Shown: in pieces, positions 18,549 to 26,806 of the stretch
How positions within the stretch are numbered: the stretch's first letter is position 1
How the letters are laid out: the number at the start of each line of letters is the position of its first letter
The notes under the pieces: generated by a model
What the model saw: the letters and a program-made list of their open reading frames with translations, nothing else
The model's database searches: none
Told to the model about the DNA's origin: nothing
Origin: Methylobacterium sp. J-048
Lineage (GTDB): Bacteria > Pseudomonadota > Alphaproteobacteria > Rhizobiales > Beijerinckiaceae
Assembly (NCBI RefSeq): GCF_022829515.1
Contig: NZ_JAKSYL010000084.1
Span: 1-64,000 of the forward strand
DNA length: 64,000 nt
Reading direction: 5' to 3'
Program-made: the position numbers and the translations under genes

Positions 18549-19181
18549 GTGACGATGCAGGACCAGGCGGAACGGCCCGACCGGGCGCGCGGACGCGACC
18601 TGCTGACCGGGGCGCAGGTGCTCTCCGGTCAGCTCGGCAAGACGATCCAGCGCCTGCGTAAGGCCTACAACCTCTCGCTGTCGGAGCTCGCCGAGCAATC
18701 GGGCGTGGCGAAATCGATCATCAGCCAGATCGAGCGCAACGAGACCAACCCGACGCTCGCGACGATCTGGCGGCTGTCGCAGGCGCTCGACGTGTCGATC
18801 GACCGGGTGCTGGCGGCCGGCGACGAGGAGCCGTTCATCGAAAAAACCTCCCGGGCGGACACGCCGATCCTGGTCTCGGAAGACGGCAAGGTGCGGCTGG
18901 CGATCATCGGCTGGATCAAGACGATCGAGTGGCTGCAATGGTACGAGGTCACGGCCGATCCCGGCGGCGTGCTCGATTCGGACCCGCACCAGCGCGGCTC
19001 GGTGGAATCGCTCTCGGTCGCCGAGGGCGCGTTCGAGGTCGAGATCGGCGGGATCGTGCAGCGGGCCCGGGCCGGCGAGACCCTGCGCTACCGCTGCGAC
19101 CGCCCGCACCTCGTGCGCTGCACCGAAGGCCCGGCCCGGGCCACCATGGTGGTGATCATGAAGGCCGCGGTGATGGAGTGA
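18549..19181 (+). CDS. XRE-family regulator with C-terminal cupin domain
   Basis: 210 residues. Helix-turn-helix at about 30-85 (LGKTIQRLRKAYNLSLSELA, SGVAKSIISQIERNETNPTL), then a cupin_2 domain at about 125-205 (WYEVTADPGGVLDSDPHQRG, ESLSVAEGAFEVEIGG, AGETLRYRCDRPHLVRC). Such proteins sense small molecules or act by local repression; effector and targets are unknown. Start is GTG 18549, with an ATG two codons later. It follows thiD by 91 bases but need not share its transcript. Confidence 0.85.
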   Translation: MTMQDQAERPDRARGRDLLTGAQVLSGQLGKTIQRLRKAYNLSLSELAEQSGVAKSIISQIERNETNPTLATIWRLSQALDVSIDRVLAAGDEEPFIEKTSRADTPILVSEDGKVRLAIIGWIKTIEWLQWYEVTADPGGVLDSDPHQRGSVESLSVAEGAFEVEIGGIVQRARAGETLRYRCDRPHLVRCTEGPARATMVVIMKAAVME

Positions 19182-19267
19182 CCGGACGGTGTTGTCTTCT
19201 TGCGCGAATCGTCGCGTCGCAGCAAGCTCAAGGCTGAACGGAGCTCAAGGGAATCAGGGGCGGATTC

Positions 19268-19677
19268 GTGGAGCGCATCACGCGGTTGCTCTTCGACCAC
19301 CCCCCTGGTGAAAGCCGTCGGCCTCGGCCTCCTTGGTCTTCTTGGAAACGTCCTGGCCGGCGCCTACATCTTCGAGATCACGAAGACGATCGACGGAGTA
19401 CAACGCCTCGATCGGAGCGCCACGCCCTACAGCCGCTCCTTCTGGCTTCTCGTGATCGTCTTGTCGGCCATGGGCTTGTACGGCTGGGGGGGGCGCCCGC
19501 TACGAAAACAGGATGCGCCGCGCATTGAGTGAGGCCGACGTTCTGGGCATCGCGCTTCAGGAACTGGTCGGCCCGATGATCGGAGCGGCGAAACGCGATA
19601 TTCGGGACGGGAAGCTGCGCACGCTCGACGACGTCAAGCGGATGTTCGGATCCGAGTCAGGGGATCGTCACCCATGA
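19268..19677 (+). pseudogene. Small two-helix membrane protein gene with two apparent frameshifts
   Basis: Starting at GTG 19268 the product reads ERITRLLFDHP. It then continues only if one C is dropped from the C6 run at about 19299-19305, giving LVKAVGLGLLGLLGNVLAGAY ... FWLLVIVLSAMGLYGWGG. It continues again only if one G is dropped from the G8 run at about 19485-19493, giving ARYENRMRRALSEADVLGIA ... TLDDVKRMFGSESGDRHP and a TGA at 19675-19677. That stop overlaps the next ATG as ATGA, which argues that this composite frame is the original gene. Two membrane helices are followed by a soluble helical tail. Function unknown. Both lesions are in homopolymers, so sequencing error is as likely as real inactivation. 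Confidence 0.6.
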
Positions 19678-19961
19678 ACACGGTGTTCACCCAGCATGCC
19701 GTCGACCGCATGCAGGCGCGCGACGTCAACGACATCGACGTGAGCCGCCTTCTCGAAAAGGTCGAGCACGTCTCGAAAGATCGCGAGACCCTGACACATT
19801 CGGAGGATGTCGTCCGCCTAGGCATGCGACACGGCGAAGAAACCTTCATCGTGCGTGCCGGCGACATGAGAGCTGTCTTGGCGCTCACGCAAGACCGACC
19901 GGAGCAAATGATCGTCCTGGGCGTATTCCGGGCTGACGAAGCGCCATCTCCAATCGACTGA
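19674..19961 (+). CDS. DUF4258-like small protein (95 aa)
   Basis: Hypothetical. ATG at 19674 overlaps the reconstructed stop of the preceding frameshifted gene. The pattern FTQHAVDRMQARDVNDIDV near the N terminus, then VRLGMRHGEETFIVRAGDMRAVLAL and MIVLGVF, resembles small DUF4258/RelE-like beta-rich domains, some of which act as toxins. There is no antitoxin-like neighbour in the usual place, unless the membrane protein upstream is its partner. The resemblance is weak. Confidence 0.55.
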   Translation: MNTVFTQHAVDRMQARDVNDIDVSRLLEKVEHVSKDRETLTHSEDVVRLGMRHGEETFIVRAGDMRAVLALTQDRPEQMIVLGVFRADEAPSPID

Positions 19962-20014
19962 TTATACAGCCGGGCGCTTGAAGGACGGCCGCGTGTGGCC
20001 GCCATGATGTCCGA

Positions 20015-20599
20015 TCACCGCCCGGAATTCACCCACCGCACCACGTCGGTCAGCACGAGGGTCAGCGCCTGGTCGAGGGCCTGGGCGCCGTTGCCGGCAT
20101 CGATCTTGGCCACGGGCACGCGGGCGGTGAAGATCCGGGCGGCAGTCACCTTGCCGGTGCCGTCGGCCACGAGCTTCAGCGACAGGTCGACCACCGCCTC
20201 CCCGGTCGTGGCCTGGATGTCGAAGGCGCGGATCTCGCTGATCAGCTGGTAATCGGCCACGACCTTGTCGCCGGGCCGGCTGACCGAGCGGAGCCGGCCG
20301 GAATTCTCCAGGCTCTGGAGGAGGCGGGTCTGGATCAGGCGCGGTAGCCGGTCGGCCCATTGGCCGCCCCCCAGGAAGGCGAGGGCGCCGCCAGCTTCGC
20401 GCACGATGATCCGGTCGGCCTCGAACGGCTGGATGCCCACCGGCTCCGAGACCGCGATCGAGCGGCCGGCCGCGACCGGGCGCCCGGCCGGGGGGAGCGC
20501 CGCGAGATCGAAGGTCAGCGGTGCCGCGCCGCCGCCGCAGCCGCCCAGCAGGGTGGCGAGCAGCGCGGCGGCGGCGAGGAGATGGGACGAGCGGGCCAT
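20015..20599 (-). CDS. ABC-type transport auxiliary lipoprotein, PqiC/ABC_trans_aux type
   Basis: 194 residues from ATG 20599. Signal peptide with a lipobox: LLATLLGGCGGG, lipidated Cys at about residue 20. The body matches the auxiliary lipoprotein family of MCE-type lipid transporters: ISVxEP-like IAVSEPVGIQPFEADRIIVR, GGQWADRLPRLIQTRLLQSLENSG, and ALTLVLTDVVRWV at the end. It is probably outer-membrane anchored or periplasmic and joins the MCE protein to the outer membrane. Last gene of the mlaEFD-like operon. Confidence 0.85.
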   Translation of the reverse strand: MARSSHLLAAAALLATLLGGCGGGAAPLTFDLAALPPAGRPVAAGRSIAVSEPVGIQPFEADRIIVREAGGALAFLGGGQWADRLPRLIQTRLLQSLENSGRLRSVSRPGDKVVADYQLISEIRAFDIQATTGEAVVDLSLKLVADGTGKVTAARIFTARVPVAKIDAGNGAQALDQALTLVLTDVVRWVNSGR

Positions 20600-20719
20600 A
20601 CGCAAACCTGAGGAACCCCGCCGGCGAGCGGCCGAGCTGTATAAGCTATGCCGCAGAAACTATCCCTCGCCCGTATCCGTGCCGTGCGCCGGGACACATC
20701 GACCCGGCACACGGCACTT

Positions 20720-21802
20720 TCACCGGCCGCCGTTGTATTCGGGCAACGACGGCTTGCCGCCGAAAATCACCTGGCTCGGATCGCGCTCCAGGCTGCGCAC
20801 GGTGCGGTTCAGGGTGTTCAGCGTGCGCTGTCCGTCCCCCGACAGGGCCTCCACCTCGCGGCGGCCGGTGCCGCTGAGGCGGCCGAAATTGGTCGAGATG
20901 CTGGCCGTGCGCTTGTCGAGGTTCTCCGACATGACCCGGAAGGCCTTGCCGGCGTCGCGCACCGAGACCGCGGCCGCGCGGATCTCGGTAAACGTGCTGG
21001 AGCCCTCCTGGCCCGCGGCGGAGCCGAGGAAGCTCTGGGCGCCGTTGAGCACCCCGTCGATCTTGTCGGCGGAGGCGTTGAGCTTGGCCGCGAGCGAGCG
21101 GGCATCGTGCACCGCCCCCTCGATGTCGGGGCTGGACTTGGACAGGGCGGCGGAGAAGCGGTCGGCATTGTCGATGACGTGGCCGAGCTTCACCCCGTCC
21201 ACCGCCTTGACCAGGGTCGCGATGTTCGGGCCGGCATCGGCGAGCGTCTTCGAGAACGCCTCGACGTTGGTGAGCGCGCGGTTGATCGCGCCCTCATTGC
21301 CGGCCACGATCCGGTCGAGCCGGGCGAGCATGTCGTCCGCCCGCTGGGCCACCTGGCGGGCGAGCGCCATCATGTCCTGCATGTCGGAGGAATCGGCGAA
21401 GATCGTCGGCGGCTCGCCATTGGCCATCGGCGTGAGCACCGGCGCGTCGGCGTTGCCGCCCGACAGGGAGATCACCGAGACGCCGGTCAGCATCGCCGAA
21501 TCGAGGCGGGCGCGGGTATCGGCCCGGAGCGGCGTCGAGGGATCGACCTTGATCTGGGCGAGCACCCGGCGCGGATCCTGCGGGGCGAGGCGGATATCGG
21601 TGACCTCGCCGACCTTGATGCCGTTGAAGTTCACGCTCGACCCGCGGGAGAGCCCCCCGACCGAGCCGGAGAACACGATGCGGACGGTCTGGCTGACCTG
21701 CCGCGACGAGCCGCCGGAGAGCCACAGCACGGTGCCGAAGCCCGCCAGGATCACGGCGAGGGTGAAGGCCCCGATGAGGGCGTAGTTCGCGCGGGTTTCC
21801 AT
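20720..21802 (-). CDS. MlaD-family (MCE) periplasmic substrate-binding protein
   Basis: 360 residues. One N-terminal membrane anchor (NYALIGAFTLAVILAGFGTV, about 6-26), then the MCE domain (about 40-120: VRIVFSGSVGGLSRGSSVNFN, GIKVGEVTDIRL, ALITGVSVISLSG-like segment LTGVSVISLSG). Helical C-terminal part (about 130-340) with amphipathic repeats, as in MCE proteins that form tubes or bridges. It shuttles lipid across the periplasm with the permease and ATPase encoded upstream. The gap to the ATPase gene is 98 bases. Confidence 0.93.
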   Translation of the reverse strand: METRANYALIGAFTLAVILAGFGTVLWLSGGSSRQVSQTVRIVFSGSVGGLSRGSSVNFNGIKVGEVTDIRLAPQDPRRVLAQIKVDPSTPLRADTRARLDSAMLTGVSVISLSGGNADAPVLTPMANGEPPTIFADSSDMQDMMALARQVAQRADDMLARLDRIVAGNEGAINRALTNVEAFSKTLADAGPNIATLVKAVDGVKLGHVIDNADRFSAALSKSSPDIEGAVHDARSLAAKLNASADKIDGVLNGAQSFLGSAAGQEGSSTFTEIRAAAVSVRDAGKAFRVMSENLDKRTASISTNFGRLSGTGRREVEALSGDGQRTLNTLNRTVRSLERDPSQVIFGGKPSLPEYNGGR

Positions 21803-21900
21803 GCGGTCAGCCTGCGGTTCCGCTCGGCGACCAGGGTCCGGCCGAGCTGCGTGTCCACGATTCCGAGCGGAACCGGGACGGGATCAGGGGGAAGGGGCGG

Positions 21901-22710
21901 TCAGGCATGCGCCGGCACCCCGGAGGTGATGGCGCGGGCCCGCTTGCCGTGGAAGTACGAGCGCAACCAGGGGTGGTCGCTCGCCAGCATCTCGTCGATC
22001 GTGCCGGCGGCGATGATCTGGCCGTCGCCCAGCGCCGCGATCCGGTCGCAGGCGGTGTAGAGGCTGTCGAGGTCGTGGGTGACCATGAACACGGTCAGGC
22101 CCAGCGTCTCCTTCAGGGTCGAGACGAGGTCGTCGAACTCGCCCGCGCCGATCGGGTCGAGCCCCGAGGTCGGCTCGTCGAGGAACAGGATCTCGGGATC
22201 GAGCGCCAGGGAGCGGGCGAGCGCCGCGCGCTTGATCATGCCGCCGGACAGCTCCGAGGGCAGCTTGTCGGCCGCGTCCGGCTTGAGGCCGACCATCTCG
22301 ATCTTGAGCCGGGCGAACTCGTCGAGCAGGCGCTCGGACAGGTTCAGGTGCTCGCGCATCGGCATCTGGATGTTCTGCTTGACCGTGAGCGCCGAGAACA
22401 GGGCGCCCTGCTGGAACAGCACACCCCAGCGCTGCTCCATCCGCCGCCGCTCGGCATGGGTCATGCCGTCGACGTCGCGGCCGAACACCTCGATCGTGCC
22501 CGCCCGCTTGGGCGTGAGGCCCAGGATCGTCCGGGTCAGTACCGACTTGCCCTGGCCCGACGGCCCGACGAAGCCCATGATCTCGCCCGCCCGGATATCG
22601 AGGTTCAGACCTTTCAGGATGTTCCGGTCACGGAATCCGACCACGAGGTCGCGCACCCGGATGATGGGCGCGGGGCCGGCTTCGGTCTCGGGCATGGCGG
22701 GGGCGATCAT
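21901..22710 (-). CDS. MlaF-type ABC transporter ATP-binding protein
   Basis: 269 residues from ATG 22710. Walker A GPSGQGKS, Q-loop VLFQQGALF, signature LPSELSGGMIKRAALARSLA, Walker B EILFLDEPTSGLDPIGA, and switch His in MVTHDLDSLY. The Met after LSGG and the QQGALFSALTV segment are typical of MlaF-type ATPases rather than sugar or amino-acid importers. It starts 10 bases after the permease gene stop; an in-frame ATG at 22761 lies within that gene. It drives lipid movement by the MlaE/MlaD complex at the inner membrane. Confidence 0.95.
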   Translation of the reverse strand: MIAPAMPETEAGPAPIIRVRDLVVGFRDRNILKGLNLDIRAGEIMGFVGPSGQGKSVLTRTILGLTPKRAGTIEVFGRDVDGMTHAERRRMEQRWGVLFQQGALFSALTVKQNIQMPMREHLNLSERLLDEFARLKIEMVGLKPDAADKLPSELSGGMIKRAALARSLALDPEILFLDEPTSGLDPIGAGEFDDLVSTLKETLGLTVFMVTHDLDSLYTACDRIAALGDGQIIAAGTIDEMLASDHPWLRSYFHGKRARAITSGVPAHA

Positions 22711-22720
22711 CTGGACGGGC

Positions 22721-23845
22721 TCAGAAATCGATCGCGGCGAAGAACACCGCGAACAATCCATCGAGGACGATGACCATGAAGATGGACTTCACGACTGAGG
22801 CGGTGACGTGGCGGCCGAGCGACTCGGCCGAGCCCTCAACGGCGAAGCCCTCGATCGTGGCGAGGATCCCGATGATCAGCGCCATGAACGGCGCCTTGAT
22901 CAGGCCGACCATGACGTGGTGCACGCCCACGGCCGCCTGGAGCCGGACCAGGAACTGATCCAGCGTCAGCCCGCCATACAGCATGGCGGTGAGGCCGCCG
23001 CCGGTGAGCGCGGCGATGTCGCCGATCAGCGTCAGCATCGGCAGGCCGACCATCAGGGCCAGCACCCGCGGCACGATCAGGATCTCGACGGGATCGAGGC
23101 CCATGACCCGCAGGGCGTCGACCTCCTCGCGCATCCGCATCGAGCCGATCTCGGCGGTGATCGCCGAGCCGGACCGGCCCGCGACCATGATCGAGGTGAG
23201 CAGCACGCCCATCTCGCGCAGGATCAGCAGCCCGATCAGGTTCACCACGAAGGTCTGGGCGCCGAAGCGCTGGAGCTGGAAGATGCCCTGCTGGGCGACG
23301 ATGCCGCCGACCAGGAACGAGATCAGCACGATGATCGGCGTCCCGTTGAACGCCACCTGCTGGATCTGGTTGACGAGGGCCGTGCCCCGGAACGTGCCCG
23401 GCCGCAGGGCGACGCGCCCGCAGGCAGCGATCACCTCGCCCAGGAAGGCGAGGGCGGTGACGAACGCGTGGCCGCCGCGCACCGTCTCGCGGCCGACCGT
23501 ATCGAGGACGCCGACGATGCGGCCGAGCCGGGCCGAGGGCGCGCTTTCGGATTCGGGCAGGCGCACCTCGCCCAGAAGGGTGCGGTGCTCGGGCCGTACC
23601 CCGACATAGGTCAGCGTGCCGCCCGCCTGCGCGATCTCGGCGCGAGTCCGCTCGAGCACCCAGGCGCCCAGCGTATCCAGCCGTTCGATCCCCGACAGGT
23701 CGACCGCCACGGCGCCGGCCCGGCCCACGGCCAGGAGACGCGCCGCATTCGCCTCGACGGTCGGCGCCTGATCGGCGGTCCAGCGCCCGTCGAGCGCCAA
23801 CCGGCCGTCGGCCGGCCGGTCCCGCAGCGACGCGCCGGGAACCAT
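22721..23845 (-). CDS. MlaE-type permease with N-terminal STAS domain
   Basis: 374 residues from ATG 23845; a GTG at 23869 is possible. The N-terminal about 100 residues form a STAS-like domain (AVDLSGIERLDTLGAWVLER), replacing the separate MlaB protein of enterobacteria by fusion. The MlaE domain follows: QQVAFNGTPIIVLISFLVGG, GREMGV-like LILREMGVLLTSIMVAGRSG, SAITAEIGSMRMREEVDALR, MGLDPVEILIVPR and the terminal FMALIIGILATIEGFAVEG. Five to six membrane helices. First gene of the four-gene outer-membrane lipid-asymmetry type operon. Confidence 0.94.
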   Translation of the reverse strand: MVPGASLRDRPADGRLALDGRWTADQAPTVEANAARLLAVGRAGAVAVDLSGIERLDTLGAWVLERTRAEIAQAGGTLTYVGVRPEHRTLLGEVRLPESESAPSARLGRIVGVLDTVGRETVRGGHAFVTALAFLGEVIAACGRVALRPGTFRGTALVNQIQQVAFNGTPIIVLISFLVGGIVAQQGIFQLQRFGAQTFVVNLIGLLILREMGVLLTSIMVAGRSGSAITAEIGSMRMREEVDALRVMGLDPVEILIVPRVLALMVGLPMLTLIGDIAALTGGGLTAMLYGGLTLDQFLVRLQAAVGVHHVMVGLIKAPFMALIIGILATIEGFAVEGSAESLGRHVTASVVKSIFMVIVLDGLFAVFFAAIDF

Positions 23846-23912
23846 GCCCTCGCTCAGCAAGACCCTCACTCCTCGATTGGAGGCACCACCCTGCCGTGGG
23901 GTTATGTCGACA

Positions 23913-25079
23913 TTACGGTTGACGATCCGTCTCCATCGTCACGCGGCCGGAGGCGAGCGCCAGGCCCAGGCCGCAGGCGGCGAGCGGCGCCATCAGCAGG
24001 AAGGCGAGGGGGCCGCCGGCCCGGTAGGCGAGGCCGCTCACCAGGGTCGCCCCCACGGAGATGCCGGCATTGACCGCGCTCAGCGTGCCCTGCGCCCGCC
24101 CGCGCGCGCCCTCGGGGGCGAAGGCCGACACCGCCGCCATCGCGCCGAGCTGCGTCGCCCCGAAGGTCAGGCCGTGCAGACATTGAAGCGGCACCAGGGC
24201 GGCCAGGTGATCGCCCAGGAGATACATGCCGATGGCGCGCAGGATCGCGGCACCGGCGCCGAGGGCCAGGAGCCGCACCGGATTCCGCCAGGACGGGGGC
24301 AGGGCGGTGATGCCGGCAAACAGCGCGATTTCGGCCAGCACCCCGGTCGCCCAGAGCGCGCCGACCCAGACCGGCGAAATGCCCTGGCTCGTCCAGTAGA
24401 TGCTGCCGAACCCGTAGATCGCCCCGTGGCTCGCGTGGATCGCCGCCGCCGCGCCGATGCACAGCCACAGCGTCAGCGGCAGGCGTGGCCGGACCGTGCC
24501 GGCGGGGACCTGCGGCAGGGCCACGACCGAGCGGCTGCGCCAGGCCACGAAGCCCGCCGCCAGGGCGAGGCCGGTGAGCAGCAGCGGCACCGCGAGCTGG
24601 CCGCCCAGCGCCGAGAGCAAGAGGCCGCCCGCGAGGTTGGCAAGCAGGAACGCGATGGAGCCCGCCATCCGGATCCGGGCATAGACCAAGCGGGCATCCC
24701 GGCGCACGGCCGCCAGGGTCAGGTAGTCGATGCACGGGACCAGCGGCGCGCCGGCCACCGCGTTGAGCAGGATCAGCAGCGCGAGCACGGGCCAGCCGAT
24801 CCCGGCGGCGCCGGGCATCAGCGCGTAGGTCAGGCTGAGGGCGAGGCTGCCGAGCAGGATCAGCCGGCGCGGGCCCAGGCCCCGGTCGAGCAGGCTCATC
24901 AGCGGCGCCGTCGCGACGATCCGGGTGGCGATCGGCAGGGCCAGGAGCACGCCGATCACCCGGGCATCGAGGCCGAGGCCGTCGAGCCAGAGCGGCATGA
25001 ACGGCATTGCGATGCCGATCTCGGTGAAGACGACGGCGTAGAGCAGCGACAGGCGCGCCGGGCCGGATGGACGAAGCAC
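23913..25079 (-). CDS. MFS transporter, PPP (phenylpropionate permease-like) family
   Basis: 388 residues, about twelve hydrophobic segments. LSLLYAVVFTEIGIAMPFMP at the N terminus and LVYARIRMAGSIAFLLANLA in helix 5 are the pattern of the HcaT/LacY-like PPP family. Helix 7-8 region: AAAIHASHGAIYGFGSIYWT; helix 10: LHGLTFGATQLGAMAAVSAF. Substrate unknown; the family name does not prove phenylpropionate transport. It lies 68 bases before the Mla operon on the same strand. Confidence 0.82.
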   Translation of the reverse strand: MLRPSGPARLSLLYAVVFTEIGIAMPFMPLWLDGLGLDARVIGVLLALPIATRIVATAPLMSLLDRGLGPRRLILLGSLALSLTYALMPGAAGIGWPVLALLILLNAVAGAPLVPCIDYLTLAAVRRDARLVYARIRMAGSIAFLLANLAGGLLLSALGGQLAVPLLLTGLALAAGFVAWRSRSVVALPQVPAGTVRPRLPLTLWLCIGAAAAIHASHGAIYGFGSIYWTSQGISPVWVGALWATGVLAEIALFAGITALPPSWRNPVRLLALGAGAAILRAIGMYLLGDHLAALVPLQCLHGLTFGATQLGAMAAVSAFAPEGARGRAQGTLSAVNAGISVGATLVSGLAYRAGGPLAFLLMAPLAACGLGLALASGRVTMETDRQP

Positions 25080-25222
25080 GGATGGGGGTTTCTCGGACGA
25101 GGCGGGTTCGGAGCCCGGACGCCGTAAGCGCCCGTTAAACCCTCCCTGTCAATTTGCGGGCCTCCGGGTCGTGCCGCGTGCCGGCCGTCGCCGCACCGGC
25201 CTTTCGGGTTCGGAGGGATCCC

Positions 25223-26245
25223 ATGTCCGGTTCTGCCCCCGCGAGTGCCCCGGCCGAATACGAGGCGATCGAGGCGACGATCGGTCTCACCGAGCGCGGG
25301 CGCTGGTTCCTGGCCGAGTACGCCCGCCGCAACCGCGCCGCCGAGACCGAGATGCTGCTCGGTGCGATGAGCCGGCTCGAACGCGCGGTGACCACCGACC
25401 GGGACCACCAGACCGTCGGGCAGCTGCACGGCAACCTGATCGAGATGGCCGCGGCGATCAGTCAGACCAAGGCCGAGATCGCCGCGATCAGCACGCGGGA
25501 CAACGAGCCGACCCGCCTCTCGCAGGCCTCCCTGGCGCTGGACGCCATCGTGCGGGAGACCGAGCAGGCGACCTCCGACATCCTCGGCTCGGCCGAGGCG
25601 ATCCAGGAGGCGGCCTGGACCCTGCGCGAGCGCGGCTCCGACGCGCCGACCTGTGACGCCCTCGATCGGCACGCGACGGCGATCTACACCGCCTGCTCGT
25701 TCCAGGATCTCACCGCCCAGCGCACCGCCCGGATCGTCTACACCCTGCGCTACCTCGAGGACCGGCTCGCCTCGATGATCGCGATCTGGGGCGGCGAGCC
25801 CCAGCGGGTCCCGCCGATGCCGCGCGATCCGGCGATCGGCCCGGAAGCCCCGCCGCTCGACCTCTGCCAGAGCGACATCGACCGCTACATCGCCCTCGAG
25901 GTTCCGGCCGTCACGGCGGCGGCCCGCGTCGCCCACCCCGGCAGCCCACCGCTCCACGAGGACATCGTATTCCTGCCGGTTTCGGGCGGGGAGGAGACCG
26001 AATACGTGGCGGAAGCCGAGGTGTTCGAGGCGGCCGAAACGCCCGCCCCGGTCATGCTCGGCGACGACGCGGCCGACCAGGCCGATGTCGCCGATGCAGC
26101 GCCCGACGCGGACTGGCCCGACGCGGACTGGGCCGACCATGACGCCGCCGCCCCCGAACCCGCCGCCGAACCGGACGCGCCGATCCTGAGCTTCGCGGCG
26201 ATCGACGCCCTGCCGCCGGAGCAGCGGCTCGCCCTGTTCGCCTGA
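25223..26245 (+). CDS. CheZ-like protein phosphatase with an acidic C-terminal tail
   Basis: 340 residues from ATG 25223, with CGGAGG upstream. Helical region at about 10-190. YTACSFQDLTAQRTARIVYT matches the CheZ active-site helix: Asp162 and Gln166 have the D-x3-Q spacing of catalytic residues of enterobacterial CheZ. The last 110 residues are Ala/Asp/Pro-rich and very acidic (DADWPDADWADHD repeat), ending in a short conserved-looking LSFAAIDALPPEQRLALFA. CheZ-like proteins dephosphorylate response regulators such as CheY; no che gene is adjacent, so the target is open. It may suit the acidic tail for partner docking. Confidence 0.72.
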   Translation: MSGSAPASAPAEYEAIEATIGLTERGRWFLAEYARRNRAAETEMLLGAMSRLERAVTTDRDHQTVGQLHGNLIEMAAAISQTKAEIAAISTRDNEPTRLSQASLALDAIVRETEQATSDILGSAEAIQEAAWTLRERGSDAPTCDALDRHATAIYTACSFQDLTAQRTARIVYTLRYLEDRLASMIAIWGGEPQRVPPMPRDPAIGPEAPPLDLCQSDIDRYIALEVPAVTAAARVAHPGSPPLHEDIVFLPVSGGEETEYVAEAEVFEAAETPAPVMLGDDAADQADVADAAPDADWPDADWADHDAAAPEPAAEPDAPILSFAAIDALPPEQRLALFA

Positions 26246-26311
26246 CGGCGCGGAGAGGCCCTGCTATCAGGGGCGCCCGCCCGCCGAGGGTCGTGAGGCA
26301 GGAAAACCCCC

Positions 26312-26752
26312 GTGGCCCTGAACCTGATCAAGCTCTCCGTCGGACCCGACTCCATCGCCGACCTCGAAGCCCGTCAGGAGCGGTTCCGGACCGAGGCGCT
26401 GCGCGAGGGCCGGCCGGCCGACCCGTTCCACGTCACCCGCACCCTGCCCAAGCGGCATCGCGAGATTACCGGCAAGGGCTCGATCTACTGGGTGATCCGC
26501 GGGACCCTGTCCTGCCGGCAAGCGATCACCGCGATCGAGAAGCTGACCGGGGAGGACGGCATCCCGCGCTGCCGGCTGGTCTTCGACCCGCGCCTCGTTC
26601 CGGTGTCGCCCCGCCCCTGCCGCCCGTTCCAGGGCTGGCGCTACCTCACGGCCCGCGACGCGCCGGCCGATCTCGGGGCCGGGCAGTCGGGGGACCTCGC
26701 CGAGATGCCCGAGGCCCTGCGCCGCGAACTCGTCGGCCTCGGTCTGCTCTGA
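26312..26752 (+). CDS. DUF1489 family protein
   Basis: 146 residues, GTG start at 26312. Matches the alphaproteobacterial DUF1489 family across its length: LNLIKLSVGPDSIADLE, HVTRTLPKRHREITGKGSIY, WVIRGTLSCRQAI, RCRLVFDPRLVPVSPRPCRP, FQGWRYL. Soluble, no signal peptide or membrane segment. Function is not established for the family. It is convergent with the giant coiled-coil gene, with a hairpin between them. Confidence 0.88.
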   Translation: MALNLIKLSVGPDSIADLEARQERFRTEALREGRPADPFHVTRTLPKRHREITGKGSIYWVIRGTLSCRQAITAIEKLTGEDGIPRCRLVFDPRLVPVSPRPCRPFQGWRYLTARDAPADLGAGQSGDLAEMPEALRRELVGLGLL

Positions 26753-26772
26753 AGGTCCTTGTCCTGCGGCGC

Positions 26773-26791
26773 GGGCGCTTATTGAGCGCCC
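26773..26791. terminator. Hairpin between convergent genes, possible bidirectional terminator
   Basis: GGGCGCT-TATTG-AGCGCCC forms a 7-base-pair stem with a 5-base loop midway between the DUF1489 stop (26752) and the giant gene stop (26807). There is no run of T on either side, so its activity as an intrinsic terminator is uncertain, but its position between convergent genes fits. Confidence 0.45.
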
Positions 26792-26806
26792 GGGCCTTCT
26801 GTCGTC

